64,000 nucleotides of DNA from Planktothricoides sp. SR001. Its GTDB lineage: Bacteria; Cyanobacteriota; Cyanobacteriia; Cyanobacteriales; Laspinemataceae. The translations under genes were made by a program, and so were the position numbers. Of this stretch, positions 1 to 9,093 are shown one piece after another. The DNA is taken from the NCBI RefSeq assembly GCF_001276715.1, contig NZ_LIUQ01000001.1, forward strand, positions 118,829 to 182,828, read 5' to 3'. The notes beneath the pieces were generated by a model, which saw only the letters and a list, made by a program, of their open reading frames with translations, was not told the origin of the DNA and searched no databases. Each line of letters begins with the position of its first letter. The stretch's first letter is position 1.

Positions 1-707
1 AAAGCATAATCATCATATCCTTTAAATAACAATTCCATTGGGTCAATTGTTCTATCCGATTGACTCAATTCTTCCAGTAGCCGGTTGCGGGCAAAATTTA
101 ATTCTTTTCTAAAAATTGCGGTGCCAGTTCTTTCGGCACTGGCAATAAAAGGATTTGGGAAAAAATCCCCAAAAAGAATCTCTTTCACTGCATCACTGAT
201 AATTTGCTTAATAATCTCGGTGGGAAACTTAATTGGCTCTTTTTTCAGCAGCAAAGCGATCGTCAAATCTGGGCTATCGGCATTTTTTACCAGGGAAAAT
301 AGATCCAAATTGGCTGAACCAATTGATTCTTGGTATTGCCGTTGTAAATAGTTGGGTCGATCGGTCAGATAGACTTGAAATTCCGTATTTTTAAACCGAG
401 TTTCGGGAGCGGCAAAAATTTTCGGCAACAAAGCCGTATATTGCTGACAACCTTTAGCCAGAATGTCCGCAATTTCTTGGCTATATTGGGCAATATCTAG
501 GTGAATCACGCCATCTTTGAGTAATTGCTGAATTGTGGCATCTTTGATATCAATCGATATTACTTGCTTCCAATAGAACAAAAAGCCAAATAGAGCATAA
601 TTCGCATAGGTTTTACCCGTATTATTGCCGCCACAAATAATCGTGAAATTTCCCAGGGAAAATTCTGCTTGTTTTAAAATACCGAGGTTTTTGATTTTTA
701 TCTGCAT
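1..707 (-). CDS. AAA family ATPase, N-terminal part, runs off the left edge
   Basis: An open minus-strand frame begins with ATG at 707 and stays open to base 1, so only about the first 235 residues are visible. The start reads MQIKIKNLGILKQAEF and is followed at residues 25-33 by CGGNNTGKT, a Walker A (P-loop) motif placed as in RecF/SMC-like and AAA_15-type ATPases, where the loop sits close to the N-terminus. This is typical of overcoming-lysogenization or abortive-infection type ATPases and of stand-alone AAA ATPases. The Walker B and signature motifs would lie outside the window, so the subfamily cannot be decided. The next gene on this strand starts 346 bases away, separated by a purine-rich repeat. 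Confidence 0.75.
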   Translation of the reverse strand, partial: MQIKIKNLGILKQAEFSLGNFTIICGGNNTGKTYANYALFGFLFYWKQVISIDIKDATIQQLLKDGVIHLDIAQYSQEIADILAKGCQQYTALLPKIFAAPETRFKNTEFQVYLTDRPNYLQRQYQESIGSANLDLFSLVKNADSPDLTIALLLKKEPIKFPTEIIKQIISDAVKEILFGDFFPNPFIASAERTGTAIFRKELNFARNRLLEELSQSDRTIDPMELLFKGYDDYA

Positions 708-820
708 ACAAGACCTGAAACCGTCAGAGAAAAACCGGCTTTCTTAGTTAACTGTTGATATTTTCCCATCAATCTTATACCATTTACAACAATTCATCCA
801 ACAGCCCCTAAGATTCTTCG

Positions 821-962
821 GGTGGGCAAAAACTGCATAGAAAAGAGGAGAGAGGAAATAGAGGAGAGAAAAAAGAAGAGAGAAAAAAGAATTTTCATGG
901 TTCACCTCTTTCCTCTTTCCTCTCTCCTATGAACCTTCCATAAGTGTGGAGTTTTGCCCACC
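821..962. repeat. Inverted repeat with purine/pyrimidine-rich arms
   Basis: GGTGGGCAAAA (821-831) and TTTTGCCCACC (952-962) form the outer arms. Inside, an AG-rich run (about 841-890) faces a CT-rich run (about 903-929), so the transcript could fold into one long hairpin. The inner sequence AATTTTCATGGTTCACCTCTT (about 891-911) returns as an exact reverse complement near 17557-17577, which shows a dispersed repeat family. No coding region was seen between 708 and 1052. Confidence 0.7.
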
Positions 963-1052
963 CTACAATATAAATACTTTCTAGCGATCGCCCACTTAAT
1001 ATATATCCGCTGCCAACTTTCCAGCGCTCGCATGAATGACTAATTGATTCAA

Positions 1053-1865
1053 TTACTTATTCGTTTGCAAATCTAAAAAAGGCATCCCACTGGTAGACAT
1101 AGGTAGTTGACCATTCCATTTTTCCAGGGCTTCTTTCTGAAGCAATTGGGGAGTAATTGAATCACTCAAAACCTTATTTGATTGAGCATTAATTTTGGCA
1201 ATTTCCAGTTCCGTTTGCGCTTGTTTTAAGCGATTTTCTGCTTCCGCTGCTTTTTGGGCTGCGGTTAGGGTGGCATTAATGGAATTTTGTACTTGCTGAT
1301 CCACTCGCAGGGCATTGACAAAGGTAATTAACTGCACCTGAATTCCTTTTGCTTCTAAGCGCTGATTGAGGATATTTTTCACTTCAGTTAAAAGTCCTTC
1401 TTTGCCCGCGCCAAAAATATCCGTTACTTTCATTTTACTGGCGACTAAATTAATCGCATCCCGCACTTGCGCTCTAATAATCGTCGATGTAATATCATCA
1501 GCATTCTGGCGATATTCTTGGAAAATTTGCGGGACTTTTTCCCGTTTAAAAACGAAAGAAATCGCCACATCCGCATTCACTACTGCCCCTTCAATGCTAT
1601 TAAAAGTAATCGATTCATCGGTGCTACTGCCTTCATTAATATCTTTTGTCCAAACATAGTTTTGTACAAAGACCGGAAAGGTATATATTTCTTCCGTCCA
1701 AGGATTATACATCACCCGACCTGTTTCTAGGGTATAGTCTTGAACCCCGCGATCGCCCCCAAAATTATTAATTCTAATCCCCACATATCCGGGTTTAATG
1801 GTAGTACAGGAGGTCAACCCCCAACCGACTACACTTAATAAAAGAAGTTGAGTAATTTTCTTCAT
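1053..1865 (-). CDS. SPFH/band-7 domain lipoprotein (prohibitin-like)
   Basis: The 270-residue protein begins with a lipoprotein signal (MKKITQLLLLSVVGWGLTSC, lipobox LTSC), then TTIKPGYVGIRI, a typical band-7 opening. Residues about 30-190 show the SPFH fold pattern, including a conserved RAQVRDAINLVASK stretch. Residues about 190-240 form an Ala/Glu/Gln-rich coiled coil like the flotillin/prohibitin C-terminal helix. Members of this superfamily oligomerise on membranes and scaffold proteases or lipid domains; the exact role here is unknown. Lipid anchoring instead of a transmembrane helix is a feature of this subgroup. It lies 11 bases downstream of a small membrane protein gene, so the two are probably cotranscribed. 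Confidence 0.85.
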   Translation of the reverse strand: MKKITQLLLLSVVGWGLTSCTTIKPGYVGIRINNFGGDRGVQDYTLETGRVMYNPWTEEIYTFPVFVQNYVWTKDINEGSSTDESITFNSIEGAVVNADVAISFVFKREKVPQIFQEYRQNADDITSTIIRAQVRDAINLVASKMKVTDIFGAGKEGLLTEVKNILNQRLEAKGIQVQLITFVNALRVDQQVQNSINATLTAAQKAAEAENRLKQAQTELEIAKINAQSNKVLSDSITPQLLQKEALEKWNGQLPMSTSGMPFLDLQTNK

Positions 1866-1876
1866 AGCTAACTCTC

Positions 1877-2089
1877 CTATTTTTCATTTTTATTAAAAAA
1901 CTTGCGTAAATCAGGAAACCAAAAAAAGAGGCTGCCAATCCCCACAGCGATCGCTGATACAATGAGTAAAAATCCCCAAGTCACATCTGCATCACTGGGT
2001 TCTGATACCAGTCTAAACCCTTTGGTCAAGATACTGGAGATAATAAATGCTTCAATGGCAATTCCCAAAAATTTAAGAGCGAGTTCCAT
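1877..2089 (-). CDS. Small two-helix membrane protein upstream of band-7 gene
   Basis: A 70-residue protein with two predicted membrane helices (about residues 5-22 and 38-58) and a basic C-terminus (FFNKNEK). No family was recognised. It ends 11 bases before the band-7 lipoprotein gene in the same direction, which suggests an operon and perhaps a membrane partner for the band-7 oligomer. There is no strong Shine-Dalgarno sequence, as is common in cyanobacteria. Confidence 0.6.
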   Translation of the reverse strand: MELALKFLGIAIEAFIISSILTKGFRLVSEPSDADVTWGFLLIVSAIAVGIGSLFFWFPDLRKFFNKNEK

Positions 2090-2522
2090 GTTAGTTCCAT
2101 GTTAAATTTTGGCCTAAATTACGATCCAGATCAGAACCAGAATATTGTGAATCAATTTCCTGGGTTAGATTTCGTAACTTCTATTTTAGTAATGATCCTA
2201 GTAATACAGAAACATTTTATTTATTATAGCTTCTCAGCTTTGCGGTTGCGTGCATCCCTCGCCAATTGTTAAAAAATGTAACAGTTTACCACCATAAAAT
2301 TTTAATTTTGTTTAATTGGGGTTAAAATATTTTGCATCATCTCTTGTTCAGAATAATTGTTTGTTGTTTGTTATTTGTTGTTTGTCGTTTGTTGACCACC
2401 AACCACCAACAAGGAGCAAATAAACACCAAAAAATAACCACCAAACACCAACCAATAAATAAACAATAATAAACAACCAATAAATAAACAATAACAAATA
2501 AACAATAATTTTTCAACTAATT
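2090..2522. other. Intergenic stretch, AT-rich with TTGTTTG and CAATAAA type repeats
   Basis: No coding frame is supported. Bases 2355-2395 carry degenerate copies of the TTTGTTG heptamer family, and 2395-2515 carry complementary AACCAACAATAAA-type units. The whole segment could fold back on itself. It acts as spacer between divergent transcription units. Confidence 0.5.
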
Positions 2523-3236
2523 GTGAACGATTTAGATTTTTTCCTCATAATTATCTATTTAACCTGCATTTCTTATGTATTATTGCAGATGATTTCTGCC
2601 TTATTTATTGAACAGGTAGAAATAACTTTTGACAAGCAAGATTTACAAAACCAACTAGAATTACAACTATTAAAAGAGGTGATTAGCATTGAATTTAAAA
2701 TGAAACCCAGATATGACCGGAGTGCTTTGCCTTCAAATGTAGACATCATTATTAAGAACATTTCCCAGCATCAATGGATTTATTTAGAGTGGGATTATAG
2801 TTGTTTGATTTCCGTAGATGGGGAATCCAAACGCTTGGTGCGCGTGCCTCCTGGTTCTACATTTGACCTATTACCCCCGCAAATGTTTACGGTTTTGTCA
2901 CCGGGAACTAGGTTTAAAGAAAAATTATCCAGCGAAGCGGCATTAACCAGAGATCCGGAAACGGGAACCCTGAAACTTGATGGCGCTTTGATTAATCTGG
3001 CAAGGCTGAATAAAGATAAGCGAAGACGCAAAAGATTTATGCGCCTCAGTATATTACTAAAAGAACCGGCAAAGTTTTATATTCGCTTGTTACTGCGAAT
3101 TGAAGATAAGTCTCAAGGAAATTCAAAAATTGCTTTTTATACTATCAATAATCTGTTTGTGGTGAAAAAAGTCCATTGGGTGCAACAACTTCCTTGGAAT
3201 GTTCCCCGACCAAAACCTGAAGACCTAAAGCTGTAA
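2523..3236 (+). CDS. Conserved hypothetical membrane-anchored protein
   Basis: Start is GTG at 2523 (TTGTGAACGAT), giving 237 residues. A hydrophobic helix at residues 5-27 anchors the protein. The rest is soluble with a basic patch around KDKRRRKRF (residues about 160-170). No known domain was recognised. Similar-looking single-anchor proteins occur in other cyanobacteria, but that is recollection and not a search result. It is a stand-alone gene: AT repeats precede it and a palindromic element follows the stop. Confidence 0.65.
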   Translation: MNDLDFFLIIIYLTCISYVLLQMISALFIEQVEITFDKQDLQNQLELQLLKEVISIEFKMKPRYDRSALPSNVDIIIKNISQHQWIYLEWDYSCLISVDGESKRLVRVPPGSTFDLLPPQMFTVLSPGTRFKEKLSSEAALTRDPETGTLKLDGALINLARLNKDKRRRKRFMRLSILLKEPAKFYIRLLLRIEDKSQGNSKIAFYTINNLFVVKKVHWVQQLPWNVPRPKPEDLKL

Positions 3237-3247
3237 TTTCCCCCCGG

Positions 3248-3355
3248 CTACGAAAGAACAAAGACACAAAGAAAAACCAACAACCTTTGTGTCCTTTGTG
3301 TCTTTGTGGTTTTATATTTTTTATTTTACCACAAAGGCACAAAGGTCACAAAGAG
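3248..3355. repeat. Palindromic CACAAAG element, outlying copies
   Basis: Half-units read ACAAAGACACAAAG, then CCTTTGTGTCCTTTGTGTC, then a TTTTATATTTTTTATTTTA linker and CCACAAAGGCACAAAGG. This is the same element that forms arrays in the 27-36 kb island, here directly after the stop of the preceding gene. An AAACCCGGTTTC palindrome follows at about 3400-3412. Confidence 0.85.
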
Positions 3356-3420
3356 ATAAAAGCCCATTTTTGGGGAAAATATCCCAGAGGTTAATTAAGA
3401 AACCCGGTTTCTGCTGTACT

Positions 3421-3822
3421 CTATCCCATTAAAATGACTGTATCAATTACATGAATAACCCCGTTAGTTGCCTCAATATCTGCCGCCAAAACTGTGGCAT
3501 TTTTGACTTCAAAAATATCCCCACAGCGAATCGGAATCGGCGAACCTTCCAAAGATGTTAACGTTGACAGATTTTTTAACTCATTTGTGGTATAATTACC
3601 TGCTACTACATGATATTTTAAAATCCGCTGAAGCTGAGGAATATTCTGGACTAATGTATCCACTGTTCCCGGCAATAATTTGGCAAAGGCGTCATCATTC
3701 GGGGCAAAAACCGTGAATGGTCCTGGTTGTTGTAATGCCTCAACTAAGCCTGCTACTTTGACAGCAGTCACCAAGGTGGTAAAGGCATCATTACTGACAG
3801 CGATTTCGACAATATTAGGCAT
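3421..3822 (-). CDS. cupS: CupS, fasciclin-domain subunit of the low-CO2 NDH-1MS complex
   Basis: The 133-residue product is a single fasciclin (FAS1) domain: [10 protein letters not shown] near residue 40, then a [10 protein letters not shown] motif and [12 protein letters not shown] at the end. In cyanobacteria a FAS1 protein encoded after ndhF3-ndhD3-cupA is CupS, a small subunit of the inducible high-affinity CO2-uptake NDH-1 complex. It lies downstream of exactly these genes here. The start [11 protein letters not shown] at 3822 was chosen because the frame further upstream runs only through a heptanucleotide repeat encoding KQQTTNN units and is unlikely to be real protein. The gap to cupA is unusually long (about 307 bases) and full of repeats. 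Confidence 0.88.
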   Translation of the reverse strand: MPNIVEIAVSNDAFTTLVTAVKVAGLVEALQQPGPFTVFAPNDDAFAKLLPGTVDTLVQNIPQLQRILKYHVVAGNYTTNELKNLSTLTSLEGSPIPIRCGDIFEVKNATVLAADIEATNGVIHVIDTVILMG

Positions 3823-3829
3823 AATGTTA

Positions 3830-3934
3830 TTTGTTGTTTGTTGTTTGTTGTTTGTTGTTTGTTGTTTGTTGTTTGTTGTTTGTTGTTTGTTGTTTGTTGT
3901 TTGTTGTTTGTTGTTTGTTGTTTGTTGTTTGTTG
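3830..3934. repeat. Heptanucleotide tandem repeat (STRR), 15 exact TTTGTTG units
   Basis: Fifteen perfect copies of TTTGTTG, 105 bases, end 8 bases upstream of the cupS start. It belongs to the short tandemly repeated repetitive sequences known in cyanobacteria. The unit contains no stop codon in any frame on either strand, so spurious frames with a 7-residue period run through it. Confidence 0.97.
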
Positions 3935-3935
3935 G

Positions 3936-3965
3936 GGCCGCCATCGGCCGCCATCGGCCGCCATC
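3936..3965. repeat. Three tandem copies of GGCCGCCATC
   Basis: Three exact 10-base units follow the heptamer array. GCCATCGGC-type motifs also occur near 50588-50608. From about 4010 to 4070 an imperfect palindrome of the GTAGGGGCG...CGCCCGTAC type follows, then CACTATT and ACCCTAC short tandem units up to the cupA stop. Confidence 0.9.
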
Positions 3966-4129
3966 GGTGTGGGGGGGGGAAAGTGAAAAGTTAAAAGTGA
4001 AAAGTCGTAGGGGCGTCCTTGCGAAGCATAATCCGTCAGGCTATATGGCCATTCGCCCGTACAAAAAAAATATCACTATTCACTATTCACTATTCACTCT
4101 TCCCTACACCCTACACCCTACACCCTCTC

Positions 4130-5428
4130 TTACCGATAGTCCTGCCGCTGAATGTCGGTTAACCGGGCTTCGGGACGGAGAAAACGATCCATTTGGCCTT
4201 CAAAGAATTGACGATTTTTTAATAAGTGTTCCGGGTTGGGGTCGTCTAAGGGATAGAGTAAAGCCGTCCGTAAGGCTTGAATTACGGCGGAGGTGACGTT
4301 GTACATCGATCGCTGAAAAGTAATCCCTAATTGAATCAACACATCATCTTCCCCCCGGCAATATTTCTGGTAATATTCTACTAGATATGGGGGCAAAAAA
4401 TGCAGCATATCTTGCATTAATAATGTGGGGGGAATTCCCGCCGTACCCACTGGGAAAACATCGGCATAAAGGATGCCATAGTGAAAGTCTTTTTGCTCTG
4501 CTGGGACTTGTTTGGCTTGGGCGTTATATGATTTTGTGCCTCGGAACGGTGCGGTGCGATAAAATACTGCTTCAACGTAGGGTAATGCGGCTTCATAAAG
4601 CCACATAAAGCCTTTGGATTTGGGGATGATTTCATAGCATTCCCCACCAATATACACATGATGATAGATGGGTCGTCCGGCAGCGATAAAGATGCCATTT
4701 ACTAGAAAGTTCATGGCGTCCGGGACGGTTTTAAAGTCCCCGGCATCATAGCGATCGCTCATTTCAAAGAAGACCGGGGCCATGACTTCCCAGAATAATC
4801 CGAGGTTGGCATAGTAGGACAGTTCCCGGACTTTTTCATAGAACATTTCCGGGAATAGTTTATATAAACCCAGCATCAAGGGATTGCCTTTAAAGTAAGC
4901 TTTGATGGCCCGATCGCAGTTAGCGATATATTCCTCACTTTCCAGGTAATCATAAAATTGACCGCCCATTCCTTGATGCCACAACATTGCCCGCATACAG
5001 GCTTCGGCAAACTCCATATTAACGCGATCGTGCCACAGGTGATGGAACAATTTCGGGAGTTTTTTCTTTAACTCTCCTTTGTCCATAAACTCCAACAATT
5101 CCGGGTGGGCAGTTGCTTTGCCTTTTTGCCAAACGCGATAATCTGCGGTATCCCCGGCATAGTGGTTAGGCAGGTCTAAATATTCCTGGGGCAAGAAATA
5201 TTTAAAGAAGGGTAAAGGATCGAGAAAAACTCGTTCGGCAATATAAAGTAAATCGCGCCAATAAAAGTCCATCGGCACGGCATAAGCTTTGTAAATGCCG
5301 ATAATTTGCATTAAGTTTTCTGGTGTATCTGGTAACATCGAACCGCCCGCTTCCAGGCGATGAATAACATCAGCATATTTGTGAGTAGAAGGCGGTATTT
5401 TTGTATTGTGAGTCAAAGTTGCAGACAT
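4130..5428 (-). CDS. cupA: CO2 hydration protein CupA (ChpY)
   Basis: The 432-residue protein matches the cyanobacterial CO2 hydration family (ChpX/ChpY) over its length, with the recognisable stretches YAVPMDFYWRDLLYIAERVF, HDRVNMEFAEACMRAMLWHQ and VFPVGTAGIPPTLLMQDM. CupA binds the NdhD3/NdhF3 membrane arm and is thought to convert CO2 to bicarbonate, driven by cyclic electron flow. Neighbours ndhD3 and ndhF3 upstream and cupS downstream identify it as CupA and not the constitutive CupB. The gap to ndhD3 is 179 bases and holds a GGTTGGTGGTTATT tandem and an AAACCCGGTTTC palindrome. Length is normal for the family. Confidence 0.92.
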   Translation of the reverse strand: MSATLTHNTKIPPSTHKYADVIHRLEAGGSMLPDTPENLMQIIGIYKAYAVPMDFYWRDLLYIAERVFLDPLPFFKYFLPQEYLDLPNHYAGDTADYRVWQKGKATAHPELLEFMDKGELKKKLPKLFHHLWHDRVNMEFAEACMRAMLWHQGMGGQFYDYLESEEYIANCDRAIKAYFKGNPLMLGLYKLFPEMFYEKVRELSYYANLGLFWEVMAPVFFEMSDRYDAGDFKTVPDAMNFLVNGIFIAAGRPIYHHVYIGGECYEIIPKSKGFMWLYEAALPYVEAVFYRTAPFRGTKSYNAQAKQVPAEQKDFHYGILYADVFPVGTAGIPPTLLMQDMLHFLPPYLVEYYQKYCRGEDDVLIQLGITFQRSMYNVTSAVIQALRTALLYPLDDPNPEHLLKNRQFFEGQMDRFLRPEARLTDIQRQDYR

Positions 5429-5486
5429 ATTTTGTTATTAGTTGGTGGTTATTGGTTGGTGGTTATTGGTTGGTGGTTATTGGTTT

Positions 5487-5554
5487 TGTGAAACCCGGTT
5501 TCTTTTTGGTATTTCGCAGATAAATTTTAATATTCACAGAAGAAACCGGGTTTT
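5487..5554. repeat. AAACCCGGTTTCT / AGAAACCGGGTTT inverted repeat
   Basis: GAAACCCGGTTTCTT and AAGAAACCGGGTTTTT flank about 40 bases and can form a stem-loop between ndhD3 and cupA. The same palindrome recurs at about 3400, 9490-9556, 17296, 37106, 41668 and 41722, a common dispersed repeat of this genome. It could also serve as an intercistronic RNA hairpin. Confidence 0.85.
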
Positions 5555-5607
5555 TTTGATGCTTCGGAGTGTCACCGCTACCTCTACTACCTCTGCTACC
5601 TCTATCC

Positions 5608-7185
5608 CTATTTTAGGGGTATATGCCGAATCATTTCCTTGACAAAGGGGAGATTATCAATCCCCTTGGGGACGACTGCGGGATTATATGCATCAAATTG
5701 CCCTCCGCGATTGCTGATCTTTGGGTAATGTAATTGAGCAACCATCGTGGTGCTGGTGGGTTCCATCCAACGCAATAGTCCGTTCGGTTGGATGCCTAAA
5801 AATAGAATGATTGCCGTGAGCACTAAGGCTGGCCATTGATCTTTGACGGTGACGCGAGCATAATAAGCGCGACTATTGTCCAATTTGCCGAAGCAAGTGC
5901 GGTTAATCAAAATGACAAAATAGACGGCGGTTAACCCAGAGGAGATGATACAAATCAGGGTGGGAATGGGGAAGGTGGCAAAACTACCTTGAAAGACGAC
6001 AAATTCAGCGGCAAATCCTACCAGTCCAGGAATTCCGGCGCTGGCCATGCCCGCGAGAATTAGCAACGCACTGGTCAGGGGCAAGCCGCGAATGGGGTTC
6101 ATTAACCCGTTGAGAATGTCTAAGTCACGGGTGCCAGTGGTTTGTTCGACGATGCCGACGAGGTAGAACAGCAGGGCTAAGATTAAGCCGTGGGCAACCA
6201 TTTGCGCGATCGCCCCTAAGACACTCAGTTCGGTTCCCGCAGCCGAGGCTACGAGAATATAACCCATGTGACCGATGGAGCTATAAGCCACCATGCGCTT
6301 AATATCCCGTTGGGCGATCGCGCTCATAGCTCCATAAATTACGCTGACGGTGCCAATGATGGCCAAACCGGGGGCGACGGTTTGCCATGCTACCGGGAAC
6401 AGTTGCAAACCAAAGCGCAACAGGCCATAAGTTCCCAACTTGGCGAATATACCACCGAGCAAAATCGTGGTACTGGGAGAGGCTTCCACATAAGTGTCTG
6501 GCATCCAAGTATGCAGGGGAACCAGGGGGGTTTTAATGGCAAAGCCAATTAGTAAGGGGGTTAATAGCAACAGTTGGGTAACTAAATCCAGTCCTGAAAA
6601 TGCTTGCAATTGCAGTTGGCCAAATTCAAAGCTGAACGATTCACTGGTGAAGGCGATACCCAAGAAGGAGAAAATCACCAGCAAACCGGAAACAGCGGTA
6701 TAGAGTAAAAACTTCGTAGAAGCGTAGCCGCGCTTTTCCCCACCCCAGATAGCAATCAGTAGATAGAACGGAATTAGTTCTAACTCGTAAAAGATGATGA
6801 AGAGTAGCAGGTTTTGGGACATCAGCGCTCCGGCAATTCCCGCGTTAATTAACAGTATTAGGCTGTTATGAAGGCGAGGACGATTTAGCTGTGGTCGATT
6901 GGTGTATAGGGCAACTACGGTCAGGAGACTATTTAGGGTCAGCAGGGGCAGGGATAGACCATCGACTCCCAGGCTGTAGTTGAGACCCAAGGGTTGAACC
7001 CAGGAATGGAATTCACTAAATTGGACAGCGCCTAGGTTCAAGTTCAACTCACTGAGCAAGTAAACTGCCCAGCCCAGACTGGCAAGGCTGAAAGCTGTGG
7101 CGATTTCTCGACTGGCTTGGGGTTTTGGGTACAGGGCGATCGCGATCGCCCCCAGCAGAGGCACCAGAAGTAATGGGGTTAACAT
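5608..7185 (-). CDS. ndhD3: NADPH dehydrogenase (NDH-1) subunit NdhD3
   Basis: A 525-residue polytopic membrane protein of the antiporter-like NdhD/NuoM family. Characteristic stretches are FYELELIPFYLLIAIWGG (with the conserved Glu), FAIKTPLVPLHTWMPD and AIAQRDIKRMVAYSSIGHMG, where charged residues line the proton channel. As part of the NDH-1MS complex in the thylakoid membrane it couples ferredoxin-driven electron flow to proton pumping for CO2 uptake. It follows ndhF3 by 24 bases and precedes cupA and cupS, the gene order of the low-CO2 inducible operon, which is why the paralogue is called D3 and not D4. Confidence 0.93.
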   Translation of the reverse strand: MLTPLLLVPLLGAIAIALYPKPQASREIATAFSLASLGWAVYLLSELNLNLGAVQFSEFHSWVQPLGLNYSLGVDGLSLPLLTLNSLLTVVALYTNRPQLNRPRLHNSLILLINAGIAGALMSQNLLLFIIFYELELIPFYLLIAIWGGEKRGYASTKFLLYTAVSGLLVIFSFLGIAFTSESFSFEFGQLQLQAFSGLDLVTQLLLLTPLLIGFAIKTPLVPLHTWMPDTYVEASPSTTILLGGIFAKLGTYGLLRFGLQLFPVAWQTVAPGLAIIGTVSVIYGAMSAIAQRDIKRMVAYSSIGHMGYILVASAAGTELSVLGAIAQMVAHGLILALLFYLVGIVEQTTGTRDLDILNGLMNPIRGLPLTSALLILAGMASAGIPGLVGFAAEFVVFQGSFATFPIPTLICIISSGLTAVYFVILINRTCFGKLDNSRAYYARVTVKDQWPALVLTAIILFLGIQPNGLLRWMEPTSTTMVAQLHYPKISNRGGQFDAYNPAVVPKGIDNLPFVKEMIRHIPLK

Positions 7186-7209
7186 AGTTTCTCTATTTGG
7201 TTGGGGAAT

Positions 7210-9093
7210 TTAAAACAGGGACAAATGCAAATTAGACAGCAGAGGATAGGACAGCAGTAAGCCAAATAGAATGGTGCCAAGCAATATCGACAAGGCATAA
7301 AATTGCACTTGTCCGCTGGTGTTGTATTTCAAGCTTTCGCCGCTGGCAATGGTGAACAGTCCGACTAAGTTCACCGCTCCATCAACTAAGACGCGATCGC
7401 ACCAATCAATCGCCTTAGCCACAAATCCCACTACGAAAATCACCGTTACTTTATATAGTTGGGCGGTGTATAAGTCGTAGGCAAAGAAATCTTGCACCCC
7501 TGGGTAAGGCAAGCGAATGGGCTTCGGTATGAGATCGCCCACATAGAGGTATAAACCAACTCCGGCACCAGTTATGGTTGAGCCGATTAATAATAAGGTG
7601 GTGGGTTCTATGATTAAAGCCAAATCTGGTAATAGTCCCAAGACTGCTAACAGTTGCGGCAAATGCAGAGCAATACCCAGTAACACGGTCATGGGCAACA
7701 CCAACGCCCATAAACCTTCTGGCGATCGCTTCGTCCAGTCGGTTGCTGAACCCGTAAACATATGACCAAATACCCGCGCCAAACTGCAAGCGGTTAAGCC
7801 GTTCACCAATAACAAGACGGTTAATAATACCGGGGGCAAGCTGTTGGCAATGGTTGCCAGACCCCAGAAGCAACCCAGGGGCGGCACTGCTACCAGAGAC
7901 AAAGCTCCCACGACAAAGCAAATTGCCGAAACTGGTCGCCGCGACCACAGGCCACCGAATTGGGTAATATCTTGGGAGACATTGTTAAGAATAATGCCGC
8001 CAACACTCATCAGCATTAGAGCCATAGCCACCGCATAAGTCAAGAGTAAGACTAGGGCGGCTTCAGCTTCTCCCGTACCCACAGCAATGAACACGACGCC
8101 CAAATAGCTACTGGTGGCGTAGGAGAATATTCGCTTAATATCAATTTGGGCTAAGGCGATCGCCGCACAACTTACCGCTGTAAACGCGCCGACAAAAATT
8201 TCCGCACTTACCACCACCGGAGACAGATCGAGAATAGGCTGCATTTTTATCAACACCCACGCCCCAGTGGAAACCACCACCGAATTCCGCAACACAGTCG
8301 CAGGCATTGGGCCTTCCATCGCTTCATCCAGCCAAAGCTGCAAAGGGAATTGAGCGCATTTCCCCAACGGGCCTGCGAGTAAGGCAAAACCGAGGAGGGT
8401 GGCAACGGTGGGGTCTAATTTGGCGGTACTTGCCCAGGCAGCCAATTCATCGTAGTTCCAAGTGCCTGCCAGGGGATAGAGGGCTACCACACCCATCAGC
8501 AATACTAAGTCACCAACCCGCTTAGTCAGGAAGCCGTCCCGGGCGCCTGTCACCACTAGGGATTGGTTAAACCAGAAACCAATCAATAAATAGGTTCCCA
8601 AGGTGAGAATTTCCAGCATCACATAGCTGAAAAATAGGGAGTTGGTCAGCATTAGGGCAGCCATCCCCGCCTCAAAACCAGCAAGCAAGGCATAGAACCG
8701 CGCCCAACCCCAATCCATTTCTAGATAGGCGATCGCATAAATTTGGGTTAACAAGTTTAAACCCAAAATTACAACTAACGCCCCCACGGTGGTGGCGGTG
8801 ACTGTCACGTCGAAAGTAATATTCAGAGAAGCGGCGTGCAGCCAGTTAATCGAGAATTTTCTGGGGGCTGACCAAACCTCCCCCAAAGCCAAAAAACTGT
8901 GGCCTACGGCTATTGCAGTCATTAGTAAGTTAATATAGCCAGCCGGTCGTGGGCCTGACCGACGAATCAGACCGGGCGACCAAGGCAAAGTCAGCACCGC
9001 GCCGAGTACGGCGTAGATCGGGACTAACCAAATCGTTTGACTAAAGGTATTCATTGGGCAATGGGTCATCGCTATGGGTGAAACGTTGGCCAT
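7210..9093 (-). CDS. ndhF3: NADPH dehydrogenase (NDH-1) subunit NdhF3
   Basis: A 627-residue NdhF/NuoL-type antiporter subunit with about 15 membrane helices. Conserved stretches include FFSYVMLEILTLGTYLLIGF, GPLGKCAQFPLQLWLDEAMEGP and ALAQIDIKRIFSYATSSYLG. It lacks the long C-terminal extension of respiratory NdhF1. It is first in the ndhF3-ndhD3-cupA-cupS unit. The first Met is at 9093; a second Met (MNTFSQTIWLVP, 13 residues later) is an equally good start. In other cyanobacteria this operon is repressed by the LysR-type regulator NdhR/CcmR; a matching operator was not firmly identified in the upstream region. Confidence 0.93.
   Translation of the reverse strand: MANVSPIAMTHCPMNTFSQTIWLVPIYAVLGAVLTLPWSPGLIRRSGPRPAGYINLLMTAIAVGHSFLALGEVWSAPRKFSINWLHAASLNITFDVTVTATTVGALVVILGLNLLTQIYAIAYLEMDWGWARFYALLAGFEAGMAALMLTNSLFFSYVMLEILTLGTYLLIGFWFNQSLVVTGARDGFLTKRVGDLVLLMGVVALYPLAGTWNYDELAAWASTAKLDPTVATLLGFALLAGPLGKCAQFPLQLWLDEAMEGPMPATVLRNSVVVSTGAWVLIKMQPILDLSPVVVSAEIFVGAFTAVSCAAIALAQIDIKRIFSYATSSYLGVVFIAVGTGEAEAALVLLLTYAVAMALMLMSVGGIILNNVSQDITQFGGLWSRRPVSAICFVVGALSLVAVPPLGCFWGLATIANSLPPVLLTVLLLVNGLTACSLARVFGHMFTGSATDWTKRSPEGLWALVLPMTVLLGIALHLPQLLAVLGLLPDLALIIEPTTLLLIGSTITGAGVGLYLYVGDLIPKPIRLPYPGVQDFFAYDLYTAQLYKVTVIFVVGFVAKAIDWCDRVLVDGAVNLVGLFTIASGESLKYNTSGQVQFYALSILLGTILFGLLLSYPLLSNLHLSLF

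Noticed and set aside
3822-3954. N-terminal extension of CupS with KQQTTNN repeats
   Set aside because: The extension is produced by the TTTGTTG heptamers, which have no stop codon in any frame; the FAS1 domain starts at the Met at 3822.
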